A stretch of DNA of 64,000 nt from Burkholderiaceae bacterium (GTDB lineage Bacteria; Pseudomonadota; Gammaproteobacteria; Burkholderiales; Burkholderiaceae_C): contig JAIRVJ010000128.1 in assembly GCA_031253955.1 (NCBI GenBank), positions 1 through 64,000 of the forward strand, given 5' to 3'. Position 1 is the stretch's first letter. Every line of letters begins with the position of its first letter. Below, piece by piece: positions 45,660 to 54,899 of the stretch. The notes under the pieces were generated by a model. It saw only the letters and a list, made by a program, of their open reading frames with translations. It made no database searches and was not told the DNA's origin. The position numbers and the translations under genes are program-made.

Positions 45660-47540
45660 ATGAGAAACGCGCAACTTTTCAGTTTACCTTGGCCCCAAAG
45701 CGAACCTGCCACGCGCTCTGGCGTCAATGCCCTGTGCGCGCTGCTGGCGCTGACGCTGCTGACGTTGCTGGCGGCGGTGTCGGTCTGGCTGTGGCAGGCG
45801 GGGCGGCAGCCGCTGCTGCTCGCCCCGGCCATCGGCGGGCTGAACGAATGCCTGCAACTGAGGGCGCTCACCGCGCCGCAAGAGCCGGCCTGCACGGGCG
45901 AGCATGGCTCGGCGGCGGCCCGCGTAAAGCAGGCGCTGGACGCGCTCGGCCCGCGCCGCAGCGCGGACGGCCATTTCGAGCTGGGCTACACGCTGGTGGT
46001 GCCCCTGCTCAATCTGTTCGAGCCGGACGCGCAGGGCGGTTGGCAGATCAACCGGGAGGCGCTGGGGCGCATCGCGCGCACTGTAGAGCAGGTCGATGCC
46101 CCGGTCGTGCTGTACCTGTTTTCCACCCATTTCTCCGAGCTGGCCCCCATCGAGCCGGCGCTGGCGCAAGACCCGCACAACATGGCCGAGACGCCCGCCG
46201 GCCCGCTGCCGGTGGACCATTACATGGGCCGCCCGCTCTACCCGTGGAGCGTGGCGCGGCTGGACAACGGCATCACGCAGCGGCGCGAGCAGGCCATGGA
46301 TGCCATCGCGGCGGCCCTGTGCCGCCTGCCGCCCGCCGCGCGCGGGCGCATCGCGGGCATCAATGTGTTGGGCGAGGCGCACCAGCTCTACCCCGATTAC
46401 GAAACCGGCATGGGCTATGGGTGGCCTTACGTGCTGACCGATTACTCCGCCGCGTCGCGCCAAGGATTTGCCGAGGATTTGCGCCGGCGCTTTGGCAGCG
46501 TGCAGGCGCTCAATGCCTGGCTGGGTTCGGATTTCACCGATTTCGCGCAGGCCGCGCCGCCGTCCAAAGACCCGCGCCGCGAGCCGCTGGATAACGACTG
46601 GCAGCACCTGGACGCCACTGCCGCCGGCGCCGTGCCGGTAAGCGGCTGGGTGCACGACGGCGCGCAGCCGCCCAGCGCTGCCACCTGGGTACGCGTGTAC
46701 CTGAATGGACGGCTGGCAGCCCGCGTGCCAGCGCATTCCGTGCGGCAAGACGTGGCCCAGGCGCTGCCCAATCTGGGCACGGCCAACGTGGGCTGGCGCT
46801 ACGACCTGCGCTACAGCGGCCTGCCGCCGGGCCGCCATCGCATCGACGTGGCGCTGGAGCGCGCCGCCGCGCACCTGATCCACTTGGGCACGCGCCACTT
46901 CACGGTCATGGAGCGCCAGTCAAGCGCCCCGCCCGCCGATCAGCCCATGCGCCAGCCGCTGCCGCCAATGGCTCTGCCCGATGCCGGTGTCGCATTCTGG
47001 ATTGACGCGCCGCAAGAAAACCAGGTGCTCCGGTATAACCCGCTGGTTCCGCTGTGGCACGCCTTCCGCGAACAGCAGGTGGTGAACTATCTGGAGCACT
47101 TCGACCACGTGCTGGACCAAAGCTGCCTAGCCGATGTGCCCCGCAACACGCAACAAATCTATCCAGCGGAGCAGGCCGGCTGGGACGAAAGCCGCTTTGC
47201 CAGCGCGCAATCGCTGCTGCCATTCGGCCACATGGGGCTGGGCATCAACCTGTACGGCGAGGCCACTTATGACGATTCGTTCTTCGACTGGCTGGCACGC
47301 TCACGCCAGCCGGACTACAGCATCACCGAATTTCATCCGCTGCGCGTCATGAGCGCGAGCGAACTGCGCCAAACGCTGGAACGCCACCGCGCGCGCGGAG
47401 CGCGCAGGCTGTCTTTTTTCCTGCACCCGCCGGATGCCGGTGGCCACATGGACAATCCCTTCGCATTCGACCCGGCCAACCCAGCCTACGGTTCCGACCA
47501 GCTTTACCGCGCAATGCGGGAGGTGTTGGGGGAACGCTGA
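45660..47540 (+). CDS. Membrane-anchored glycoside-hydrolase-like protein (GH-A clan TIM barrel)
   Basis: The 626-residue protein has one N-terminal membrane helix (about 23–45), so the bulk is periplasmic. The barrel shows strands such as GYTLVVPLLNLFEP and APVVLYLFSTHFSEL. A candidate acid/base Glu lies in INVLGEAHQLYP (Glu239) and a candidate nucleophile in SITEFHPLRV (Glu557). The NVLGE and TEFH contexts are those of GH42/GH5-like clan GH-A enzymes. Between them lies a beta-rich insertion (about 315–420, VSGWVHDG, WVRVYLNGRLAARV) resembling a carbohydrate-binding or Ig-like module. Substrate unknown. It is divergent from gcdH and stands alone. Confidence 0.65.
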   Translation: MRNAQLFSLPWPQSEPATRSGVNALCALLALTLLTLLAAVSVWLWQAGRQPLLLAPAIGGLNECLQLRALTAPQEPACTGEHGSAAARVKQALDALGPRRSADGHFELGYTLVVPLLNLFEPDAQGGWQINREALGRIARTVEQVDAPVVLYLFSTHFSELAPIEPALAQDPHNMAETPAGPLPVDHYMGRPLYPWSVARLDNGITQRREQAMDAIAAALCRLPPAARGRIAGINVLGEAHQLYPDYETGMGYGWPYVLTDYSAASRQGFAEDLRRRFGSVQALNAWLGSDFTDFAQAAPPSKDPRREPLDNDWQHLDATAAGAVPVSGWVHDGAQPPSAATWVRVYLNGRLAARVPAHSVRQDVAQALPNLGTANVGWRYDLRYSGLPPGRHRIDVALERAAAHLIHLGTRHFTVMERQSSAPPADQPMRQPLPPMALPDAGVAFWIDAPQENQVLRYNPLVPLWHAFREQQVVNYLEHFDHVLDQSCLADVPRNTQQIYPAEQAGWDESRFASAQSLLPFGHMGLGINLYGEATYDDSFFDWLARSRQPDYSITEFHPLRVMSASELRQTLERHRARGARRLSFFLHPPDAGGHMDNPFAFDPANPAYGSDQLYRAMREVLGER

Positions 47541-47545
47541 AAGAA

Positions 47546-47590
47546 GGTTGAGCGTTGCGCGTTTGGCGCGGGAACCGCCTTGCGGCAAGC
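47546..47590. repeat. Repeat C, copy downstream of the glycosidase-like gene
   Basis: GGTTGAGCGTTGCGCGTTTG then GCGCGGGAACCGCC begins six bases after the stop at 47540. A palindrome GGCGGGAACCGCCTTGCGGCA-like tail follows. Between convergent genes. Confidence 0.6.
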
Positions 47591-47676
47591 GGTATCTTGC
47601 GCGTCCTAAAAAACAGCGCCCCCACCGCCAATGGCTGCGGGGGGTGCGCACGCTTGATTTCAGCTTCAGACCCGTT

Positions 47677-49116
47677 TTATTGCGTGGCCGTAGCCGGGCA
47701 CTGACCGGTTCTTATGTACTCCGTCGCGGCATTCAGCAGGGCTTCGCGGCCGTCGCCCAGCGGGTAATTGAAGTCGTCGTGAACGAGGCAAGTGGGCGCA
47801 AGGCCGCCCGTATAGTCGCCGAAACCCTTGTTGTTGAAGCCTTGGTATTCAATCGGATAGTACGCTTCGCCGCAGTTGTCGCGCCGGTTGGAACCGTAAG
47901 GTATGCCGGCGGTGAGGGTGCCGATCTGCACCACGTCCACGTCCACGCCGCGCAGAGCGTTGATGAGCGATTCGCTGGCCGAGGCCGTGAGATCGGTAGT
48001 CAGGATGTACACGCGCGACAGGTTCAGCGCCGGCAGCGGGTAGCCGATGGAGTATTTGACCCTGTTGCTGCTGTTGTTGTAGCCGGGGGGCAGCGAGGTG
48101 ATGCCAGGCTGCCAGGTCACCGTGGTGGTGAAAGGCAAAGTGACGTTGGGAACCTTGCCGTTATAGACTTGCCGCTCGAACGTGCGCACCATGCCGAAGC
48201 CGCCGACGGCATTGGAGCCAGCGATCATGGACGCCAGGCTTTGGGCCGCGTGGATGAAGCCGCCCTGGTTGTAGCGCAGATCCAGCACCAGCTCGTTCAT
48301 GCCTTGCACGCGCAAGCTGGTGATGGCGTCGATCAGCTTGTCCTGCGCAATGCTGGAATAGTCGAGGACCAGCAGATAGCCTATCTTGCGGTTGTTAACC
48401 GGGAAGGGGCTGGGAGTGACGATGCTGACGATGGGCACCGGGTCTTGCTGGAACGGCACGGTGGCAAGCGGGATGGAGCGCACCGCGCTGCCAGGGTCCT
48501 GATAGGAAAGGGTCGTGCTGTTTGCCCCGTAGGGGTACGTGCCGGCGCCATAGCTGTCGAACCCTCGCAACACGCCGCCGCGCCTCATGCCGGCCTGAGC
48601 GGCCGGGGAGCCAGGCGCGACGTACGCCACGCGCTGGAGGCCGTTGCGGTCAGTAACCCAACTGAAACCGTAGCCGCCGGGGCTGTAGCCGGTATCCATG
48701 ATGTCGGCCATGTACGTTGAGGTGACGTAGCTGTAGCTATCAACTGGGTGGGGAACGGGGTGAGCGCTGGTACCGGGTCTGTAGGACAGCAGAGCCTCAA
48801 AGTAACCCACCTCGTTGTACTGATCGACACTGGGCGGCACCATCTCGGAGTACCACAGATAGTTCTCGTTCATGTAAGTGAGCACGAAGGATTTTTCTGG
48901 ATACCAAGGCTGCCCGGTGCATATGTTGGCGTAGGAGGACGAAGGCGGCAGCGAGTTCATGTCGGGATCGACAATCGGGTAGGACGGGCTGGTGGTCGCG
49001 TCGCAGTCGCTGCCGCACCCTCTCGTATCGCTCCCGCCGCCGCAGGCGGTGAGCAGCAAGGCGGCCAGCAGGCCGGAGGCCGCGAACGTCAGATGGGAAA
49101 AAGATTTGGAAAACAA
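47677..49116 (-). CDS. S41-family (tail-specific protease-like) lipoprotein, Lys of the dyad apparently replaced
   Basis: The 479-residue protein (TTG start at 49116, AGGAG six bases upstream) has a lipobox LLLTACGGG (Cys25). A PDZ-like domain (YVAPGSPAAQAGMRRGGVL) and an S41 catalytic core follow, with LVLDLRYNQGGFIHAAQSLAS and LTASASESLINAL (nucleophile Ser379 or Ser381). The motif that normally reads T-x-G-K-P-Y-G is TAGIPYGSN here, so Ile405 occupies the position of the catalytic Lys. The C-terminal GFGDYTGGLAPTCLVHDDF is typical of this S41 branch. It may be inactive or use another base. Outer-membrane or periplasmic location expected. Confidence 0.82.
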   Translation of the reverse strand: MFSKSFSHLTFAASGLLAALLLTACGGGSDTRGCGSDCDATTSPSYPIVDPDMNSLPPSSSYANICTGQPWYPEKSFVLTYMNENYLWYSEMVPPSVDQYNEVGYFEALLSYRPGTSAHPVPHPVDSYSYVTSTYMADIMDTGYSPGGYGFSWVTDRNGLQRVAYVAPGSPAAQAGMRRGGVLRGFDSYGAGTYPYGANSTTLSYQDPGSAVRSIPLATVPFQQDPVPIVSIVTPSPFPVNNRKIGYLLVLDYSSIAQDKLIDAITSLRVQGMNELVLDLRYNQGGFIHAAQSLASMIAGSNAVGGFGMVRTFERQVYNGKVPNVTLPFTTTVTWQPGITSLPPGYNNSSNRVKYSIGYPLPALNLSRVYILTTDLTASASESLINALRGVDVDVVQIGTLTAGIPYGSNRRDNCGEAYYPIEYQGFNNKGFGDYTGGLAPTCLVHDDFNYPLGDGREALLNAATEYIRTGQCPATATQ

Positions 49117-49317
49117 CGCCGACTCCTGTTCTGGCGCAATGCGCCTTGCAGACCAAACTCCAGTGATGGTGGTAATTATCAACGCCTCTTGGCGTTGCGC
49201 GCCAGTGGCGCGCGTTATTTTTGTTGCGTAAATGCTGCGTTATCGGCTTACAAGCGACATTGAACCAAGGTCTGTTCACGCTGTTTTCGTGGTCACACAG
49301 GGTAATTTTGGCTCGTC

Positions 49318-49392
49318 TCCTGGCGTTGAGCGACGAGCGCGAATACGGCTCGTTGTGGAGAAGTTCCCGCGCTAAACGCCCGACGTTCGATC
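49318..49392. repeat. Repeat C, copy downstream of the LysR gene
   Basis: CCTGGCGTTGAGCGACGAGC is followed by TTGTGGAGAAGTTCCCGCGC and TAAACGCCCGACGTTCGATC. It follows the plan of copy 1 (17797–17880). The rest of the gap 49117–49317 holds nothing I recognise beyond the promoter of the S41-like gene. Confidence 0.6.
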
Positions 49393-50283
49393 TTATTGCA
49401 GCGTTTCCTTCGCGTATTCCACGAAGTTGTGCGCAAGTCGGCTGCCGCTGCCGCGCAACGTGACCGCGGCGATGCCGATGTGAAAGTTCCTGGGCGTGTC
49501 TGTCAGCTCCAGCAGCCTGACGCCGCGCTGCGCGTAATGTTTGGCCACGCCAGCTACTAGCGCTACGCCCAAGCGGCTGGCCACGAGGCTGAGAATGGTT
49601 TGCACCTGCATCGCTTCCTGCACCACGCGCGGCGCGAAGCCCGACTGGTGGCAGCGCATCATCGCCAGCGAAAACAGGCCGGGCACGCGCGCCTGTTCGT
49701 ACATGATGAAGGGTTCCGGCGCGGCGGCGGACAGCGCGATGCGCGCGCGGCGCGCCAGCGGGTTATCCGGCGGCGCGGCGAGCATGAATTGGTCCTCGTC
49801 GAGTGGCGTCATCTCGAACGGGCCGCCGTGCAGCATCGGATAGCGGATCAGGCCCACGTCAAGCCGGCGCTCGACCAGCGCGCCGAGCGCGTTTTGCGTC
49901 GTCACCTCGGTCAGTTCCAAGTCGATCCTAGGATAGCGCGCCCGAAAGCCCGGAATGATGCACGGCAACAATTCGCAAGTAGCCGTGCCGATGAAGCCCA
50001 CGCGCAGCAGGCCGCCAATGCCGTTTTGCGCCGCATGCACCGCCTGCTGACACTGCTCGGCGTGCAGCAGCGCCTGGCGCGCGTCGGCCAGCATCGCTTG
50101 GCCTGCGGGGGTCAGGTGCACGCCCGAAGGCGTGCGCAGAAAAAGCGCGCCGCCCAGTTCATCTTCCAGTTTGCGGATTGACACCGACAGCGGCGGCTGC
50201 GCCATGTGCAAACGTTCGGCGGCCTTGTGGAAGTTGCGCGTTTCGGCGAGGATGACGAATTGCTTGAGTTGGCGCAGGTTCAT
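49393..50283 (-). CDS. LysR-family transcriptional regulator
   Basis: The 296-residue protein has the N-terminal LysR winged HTH (MNLRQLKQFVILAETRNFHK, then AAERLHMAQPPLSVSIRKLE, LGGALFLRT) and a two-lobed effector domain from about 90 (LLRVGFIGTATCELLPCIIPGF). ATG 50283 begins the conserved HTH; an in-frame start ten codons upstream is less likely. It is divergent from the Bug–CaiB–ACAD operon, with a palindromic LysR-type box between them at 50299–50323, so it probably activates that operon in response to an organic acid. Confidence 0.93.
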   Translation of the reverse strand: MNLRQLKQFVILAETRNFHKAAERLHMAQPPLSVSIRKLEDELGGALFLRTPSGVHLTPAGQAMLADARQALLHAEQCQQAVHAAQNGIGGLLRVGFIGTATCELLPCIIPGFRARYPRIDLELTEVTTQNALGALVERRLDVGLIRYPMLHGGPFEMTPLDEDQFMLAAPPDNPLARRARIALSAAAPEPFIMYEQARVPGLFSLAMMRCHQSGFAPRVVQEAMQVQTILSLVASRLGVALVAGVAKHYAQRGVRLLELTDTPRNFHIGIAAVTLRGSGSRLAHNFVEYAKETLQ

Positions 50284-50298
50284 GTCGATAGCCGACAG

Positions 50299-50323
50299 AT
50301 ATTGGAAATGCAATTTTCAATAT
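50299..50323. promoter_or_regulatory. Candidate LysR operator
   Basis: The 25-bp imperfect palindrome is ATATTGGAAA, five central bases, TTTTCAATAT (nine of ten positions paired). It contains T-N11-A spacing and lies 16 bases upstream of the lysR start codon and 65 before the divergent Bug gene. That is where LysR recognition sites normally sit. Confidence 0.6.
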
Positions 50324-50387
50324 TAGACAAGAACAGCCTTCCCGGTTAAATTTATTAGTTTTCCAACCACATACGGGGAACACTTTC

Positions 50388-51380
50388 ATGGCTACAAGCA
50401 ATTGGAGACACGGCTGGCTTGGCGCGCTGTGCTGCGGCGTGGCGCTGCTGGCGGCAGCGGCGATGGGCGGCGTGGCGCGGGCGCAGGACTTTCCCTCCAG
50501 GCCGATCAGGTTCATCGTGCCCTTCCCGCCGGGCAGCGGCACCGACACCGAGGCGCGCCACTTTGCAATCAAGCTTTCGGAGATCATCGGCCAATCGGTG
50601 GTTGTGGAAAACAGGCCGGGCGGTAATGGTTTCATCGCGGTGCGCGCAGTGCTTGCGGCGCCGGCGGACGGCTACACGGTGTTTATCGGCAGCAACTCCA
50701 CGCTCGCGGTGAACGCGGCGCTGTTCAAGGCGCTGCCCTACGATCCGGTCCATGATTTCAAACCGCTCACGATGATGATGCGCTCGCCCGCGCTGCTCGT
50801 GGTGCCAGGCAACTCGCCCTACAAGACACTGCGGGAACTGGTGGCCGACGCTAAAGCGCACCCCGGCAAGATCGACTACGGCGCGGGTTCGGCGGGCTAT
50901 CAGCTCATGGCCGAGCTGTTCAACGTCATGGCCGATGTCAAAACCAACCACATCCCCTTCAAAGGCGCCAGCGAAGCCACCGCCGCCGTGACCGCCGGCA
51001 CGGTAGGTATGTCTTTCGCTGAGGTCACCAGCGCTGGGGAATTGGTCAGATCGGGCAAGGTGCGCGCGCTGGCGGTGGCCTCCGACAAGCGCGTGCCCTC
51101 GCTGCCCGACGTTCCTACTTCCGCCGAGGCCGGGCTGCCCGGCTTCACGGCCTACACTTGGGTGGCTGGCATGGTGTCCGCCAAAACGCCCCCGGACGTG
51201 GCCGACAAGCTCGCGCAACTTATGACACGCATCGAGAACATGCCCGAAACCCGCGCTTTCAATGATCGCCTTGGCATTGAAACGCTGCAAGGCGGCCCCG
51301 CCGAATTGCACGAGTTCCAGAACAAGGAAATCGAACTGTGGAAGCGCATCGCCAAACAAGCCAATATCGAACTGCTCTGA
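50388..51380 (+). CDS. Periplasmic TctC/Bug-type solute receptor
   Basis: The 330-residue Bug protein has a signal peptide (GWLGALCCGVALLAAAAMGG, cleavage near ARAQD). The mature part begins DFPSRPIRFIVPFPPGSGTD, with VENRPGGNG and APADGYTVFIG. GGGGA nine bases upstream supports ATG 50388. It is the first gene of the LysR-controlled operon, with the CoA-transferase start one base after its stop, so the ligand is probably the acid that this operon activates and oxidises. Confidence 0.93.
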   Translation: MATSNWRHGWLGALCCGVALLAAAAMGGVARAQDFPSRPIRFIVPFPPGSGTDTEARHFAIKLSEIIGQSVVVENRPGGNGFIAVRAVLAAPADGYTVFIGSNSTLAVNAALFKALPYDPVHDFKPLTMMMRSPALLVVPGNSPYKTLRELVADAKAHPGKIDYGAGSAGYQLMAELFNVMADVKTNHIPFKGASEATAAVTAGTVGMSFAEVTSAGELVRSGKVRALAVASDKRVPSLPDVPTSAEAGLPGFTAYTWVAGMVSAKTPPDVADKLAQLMTRIENMPETRAFNDRLGIETLQGGPAELHEFQNKEIELWKRIAKQANIELL

Positions 51381-51381
51381 C

Positions 51382-52635
51382 ATGAATACCACTGCCTCGA
51401 CTACCCTGTCCCCCGGCGCGCTTGAAGGCGTGCGCATTCTCGATCTTTCGCGCGTGCTGGCCGGCCCGTGGGCCACGCAGACGCTGGGCGACATGGGCGC
51501 GCAGGTTATCAAGGTCGAGCGCCCCGGCGGGGGCGACGACTCGCGCACCTGGGGGCCGCCCTTCCTGAAAGACGCCGCCGGCAATGACACGCGCGACGCG
51601 GCCTATTACCTGTGCACCAACCGCAACAAGCAGTCGATCGCCATCGACATCACCCGCCCCGAAGGGCAGGCGCTGATCCGCGAGCTGGCGGCCAAGTGCG
51701 ACGTGCTGGTGGAAAACTTCAAGGTCGGCGGCCTCAAACAATACGGGCTGGATTACGAAGCGGTGCGCGCGATCAACCCACACATCGTCTATTGCTCGAT
51801 CACCGGCTTCGGTCAGGACGGGCCTTACGCGCAGCGCCCCGGCTACGACTTTCTGATGCAGGGCATGGGCGGTCTGATGAGCGTGACAGGCCGCGCCGAC
51901 GGCGGACCCGGCGCCGGGCCGATGAAAGTGGGCGTGGCGCTGACCGACATCATGACCGGCCTGTATGCGGCCATCGCGATCCTGGCCGCGCTGCGCGCGC
52001 GCGATGCCGCCGGGCAGGGCCAGCAGATCGACTTGGCGCTGCTCGACGTGCTGGTGGCCTGCATGGCCAACCAGGGCATGAATTACCTCTACAGCGGCCA
52101 GGCGCCCCGGCGCATGGGCAACGCGCACCCCAACGTGGTGCCGTATCAGGACTTTCCGACGGCTGACGGGCACATGATCGTCGCCATCGGCAACGATGAG
52201 CAGTTCGCCCGCTTTTGCGTCGCGGCGGGCCGCCCCGAATGGGCTGCTGACGAACGCTTCAAGCGCGGTGTGGCGCGCGTGGCAAACCGCGACGTGCTGA
52301 TTGCGGCCATGCGCGAAGTCACCGCCACGCGCGCCACGCGCGAATGGGTCGCGCTGCTGGAGCGCGCCAACGTGCCCTGCGGCCCGATCAATACCTTGGC
52401 CGACGTGTTCGACGATCCGCAGGTGCGCGCGCGCGGCCTGCGCATCGAGGTGGAGCGCGCGGGCTGCGGCGCCATTCCGCTGGTGGCCAGCCCGATCCGC
52501 CTGTCGGCCACGCCAGTGCGCTACGAGAAAGCGCCGCCCGCGCTGGGGCAAGACACCGCTGCGGTCGCCGCGCAATGGCTGGACTTGTCGCCAGCGCAAA
52601 TCGACGAACTCATCAAGAAAGGGGTGCTGGCATGA
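51382..52635 (+). CDS. CaiB/BaiF family CoA-transferase
   Basis: This class III CoA transferase moves CoA from a donor thioester to a carboxylic acid. The 417-residue protein has the family N-terminus GVRILDLSRVLAGPWATQTL, GDMGAQVIKVE, NRNKQSIAIDI, ENFKVGGLKQYGLDY and GYDFLMQGMGGLMSVTG. The catalytic Asp is expected in VGVALTDIMTG. It starts two bases after the Bug stop and ends in a 4-base overlap with the next dehydrogenase. It likely activates the imported acid. The exact substrate is unknown. Confidence 0.93.
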   Translation: MNTTASTTLSPGALEGVRILDLSRVLAGPWATQTLGDMGAQVIKVERPGGGDDSRTWGPPFLKDAAGNDTRDAAYYLCTNRNKQSIAIDITRPEGQALIRELAAKCDVLVENFKVGGLKQYGLDYEAVRAINPHIVYCSITGFGQDGPYAQRPGYDFLMQGMGGLMSVTGRADGGPGAGPMKVGVALTDIMTGLYAAIAILAALRARDAAGQGQQIDLALLDVLVACMANQGMNYLYSGQAPRRMGNAHPNVVPYQDFPTADGHMIVAIGNDEQFARFCVAAGRPEWAADERFKRGVARVANRDVLIAAMREVTATRATREWVALLERANVPCGPINTLADVFDDPQVRARGLRIEVERAGCGAIPLVASPIRLSATPVRYEKAPPALGQDTAAVAAQWLDLSPAQIDELIKKGVLA

Positions 52636-53789
52636 CTGCCATTGCCGACCTCGCCCTCACCCCCATCCCGCCGGAGGACGAGGCGCTGCGCGCCCCCGTG
52701 CGCGCCTTTTTGCGCGAGGCGCTGCGCCAGACGCCCGCGCACATCCGCGCGCGCTCCTGGGGCGGCTACAGCGCCGAATTCAGCCGCGAGCTGGGCCGCC
52801 GCGGCTGGCTGGGCCTGACGCTGCCCGTGCAGTACGGCGGCGGCGGGCGCAGCGCGTTCGCGCGCTACGTGCTGGCCGAGGAATTTCTGAACGCGGGCGC
52901 GCCCGTCGGCTCACACTGGATCACCGACCGCCAGAGCGGCCCGCTCATCCTCAAATACGGCAGCGAAGCGCAAAAATCCTTCTATCTGCCGCGCATCTGC
53001 AAGGGCGAAGCGTTCTTTTGCATCGGCATGAGCGAACCCAACTCCGGCTCCGATCTTGCCAGCGTGAAAACGCGCGCCACCCAAAACGGCAAGGGCTGGC
53101 TCTTGAACGGCCAGAAAATTTGGACCACCAACGCGCACCACTGCCACTACATGATCGCGCTGGTGCGCACCTCCGGCCAGGCGCAAGACCGGCAAAAGGG
53201 CCTGTCGCAAATCATCATCGATCTGCACAGCCCCGGCGTCACCGTGCGCCCGATCACCGATCTGTCGGGCGACAGCCATTTTTGCGAAGTTTTCTTCGAC
53301 AACGTGCAGTTGGATGCCGACGCGCTCATCGGCGCCGAAGGCAACGGCTGGGAGCAGGTCACGGCGGAACTGGCCTTCGAGCGCAGCGGCCCGGAGCGGC
53401 TGTATTCCAGCATTGTGCTGTTCGACGAATGGCTGGCTTTCGCGCGCACAAAAGCCGGGCGCACGCCGCAGGCCGAGCGGCTGGCCGGAAAAATCCTCAC
53501 GCAACTGGCGCCGCTGCGCGCCATGTCGCTGGCCATTCAGGACAAACTCACGCACGGCGAAAGCCCGGTGGTGGAAGCCGCGCTGGTCAAGGATCTGGGC
53601 ACGGGCGTGGAGCAGCTCATTCCCGCCGCGATTGCCGACGACCTGTTTTCGCGCCCGGCGCGCGGCGTGCCGCTGGAGCTTTTGCAAACGCTCGACTACG
53701 TCACGCAGGTGGCCCCTTCGTACTCGCTGCGCGGCGGCACGCGCGACATTCTGCGCGGCATGATCGCGCGCGGTCTTGGGTTGCGTTAA
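52632..53789 (+). CDS. Acyl-CoA dehydrogenase, large-type subunit
   Basis: The 385-residue ACAD has FCIGMSEPNSGSDLASV, QKIWTTNAHHCHYMIAL and C-terminal YSLRGGTRDILRGMIARGLG. The FAD- and acyl-binding parts are kept. The Glu normally present in the C-terminal YEGT motif is Gly (RGGTRD), as in ACADs whose base lies elsewhere or in one member of a heteromeric pair. Its start overlaps the CaiB stop by four bases. The next gene is a second, shorter ACAD, which fits the alpha2-beta2 enzymes known for steroid side chains and related acyl-CoAs. Confidence 0.9.
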   Translation: MTAIADLALTPIPPEDEALRAPVRAFLREALRQTPAHIRARSWGGYSAEFSRELGRRGWLGLTLPVQYGGGGRSAFARYVLAEEFLNAGAPVGSHWITDRQSGPLILKYGSEAQKSFYLPRICKGEAFFCIGMSEPNSGSDLASVKTRATQNGKGWLLNGQKIWTTNAHHCHYMIALVRTSGQAQDRQKGLSQIIIDLHSPGVTVRPITDLSGDSHFCEVFFDNVQLDADALIGAEGNGWEQVTAELAFERSGPERLYSSIVLFDEWLAFARTKAGRTPQAERLAGKILTQLAPLRAMSLAIQDKLTHGESPVVEAALVKDLGTGVEQLIPAAIADDLFSRPARGVPLELLQTLDYVTQVAPSYSLRGGTRDILRGMIARGLGLR

Positions 53790-53862
53790 GCATTAAGCGT
53801 TGAGCGTATGAAGCGCCGTGCCCCTTCGCCAAACGCTCAACGCAAAACGCCAAACCCTTAAA
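53790..53862. repeat. Repeat C between the two acyl-CoA dehydrogenase genes
   Basis: GCATTAAGCGTTGAGCGTAT follows the stop, and the inverted CGCCAAACGCTCAACGCAAA then ACGCCAAACCC closes the block. It interrupts an otherwise tightly coupled operon; the pairing arms could act as an attenuator or mRNA processing site. Confidence 0.7.
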
Positions 53863-53876
53863 TAAAGGAAATCGCC

Positions 53877-54899
53877 ATGGACGACCTTTTCTCCGGCGCG
53901 CTGCGCCAACTGCTGGAAGGCCGCTGCACGCCGCAGGTGGTGCGCGAGATCGAAGGCGGCGCCTCGCCGCAACCCTTGCGGCAGGCCATCGAGGAATCCG
54001 GCTTTGCCGACGCGCTCGTGCCCGAAGCGCAAGGCGGCGCTGGCCTGGGGCTGTCGCAGGCTTTTGCGCTGCTGCAACTGTGCGGCGCTTTCGCCTTGCC
54101 CGTGCCGCTGCCTGAAACCATGCTGGCGCGCGCGCTGCTCGCGCAAGCAGACATTAAGCCGCCCAAGGGTTCGATGGCCCTGGCCGAAGAAGCCACGCAA
54201 AGCCAAGACGGCACGCTGCGCTGCGAGAGCGTTCGGCACGGCCGCACCGCCGACGCGGTGCTGGTTTCTCACCAAGGCCAATGCCGCCTGCTGCCCGTTG
54301 CTACCGCCGCGCGCGAGGCCGCCGTGTTCCCGCTCGACGCCGACCTGCAATGGCCCGCCTCCGCCTGGGCACAGGCCACACCACTGCCCGGTGCGCACGA
54401 TTTGCGCACGCTGCATGCCGTGCTCGCAGCGGCGCAGCTTGCCGGCGCGCTCATGGCGGTGTGCCAGCGCACCCTGCAATACGCCAACGAGCGGGTGCAG
54501 TTTGGGCGGCCTATCGGCAAGTTCCAGGCCATTCAGCACCAGCTTGCCGTGATTGCCGAACACGCCTTCGCCGCGCGCATGGCCGCGCAGATCGGCTGCC
54601 AGTGCGAGGGCCTTGCGCCTGACCCGCTGCGCGCGGCCATCGCCAAGGCGCGCACCGGCGAGGCGGCGGTCGAAGTGGCCGCGCTCGCGCATTCCATTCA
54701 CGGCGCCATCGGCTTCACCGCTGAGTTCGACCTGCAACTGTTCACCCGCCGCCTGCACCTGTGGCGGCAAACCGCCGGTTCCGAGTCGTATTGGCACGGT
54801 GTGGCGGGCGCCGCCCTGCTCGACAGCCCGGCAGCTCTGGCGCTGGACACCCTGCGCGCCGCCACCGACATTCACCCAACCTTGGAGACCACCGTATGA
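53877..54899 (+). CDS. Acyl-CoA dehydrogenase, short-type subunit
   Basis: The 340-residue protein keeps the ACAD C-terminal helical domain (QYANERVQFGRPIGKFQAIQ, HSIHGAIGFTAEFDLQLFTR) but has a reduced beta domain with weak FAD/substrate motifs. This is typical of the smaller partner of heterotetrameric ACADs such as FadE28/FadE29. AAAGGAAA is ten bases upstream of ATG 53877. Its stop overlaps the start of the hydratase gene by four bases. Together with the preceding ACAD it probably forms one enzyme. Confidence 0.87.
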   Translation: MDDLFSGALRQLLEGRCTPQVVREIEGGASPQPLRQAIEESGFADALVPEAQGGAGLGLSQAFALLQLCGAFALPVPLPETMLARALLAQADIKPPKGSMALAEEATQSQDGTLRCESVRHGRTADAVLVSHQGQCRLLPVATAAREAAVFPLDADLQWPASAWAQATPLPGAHDLRTLHAVLAAAQLAGALMAVCQRTLQYANERVQFGRPIGKFQAIQHQLAVIAEHAFAARMAAQIGCQCEGLAPDPLRAAIAKARTGEAAVEVAALAHSIHGAIGFTAEFDLQLFTRRLHLWRQTAGSESYWHGVAGAALLDSPAALALDTLRAATDIHPTLETTV

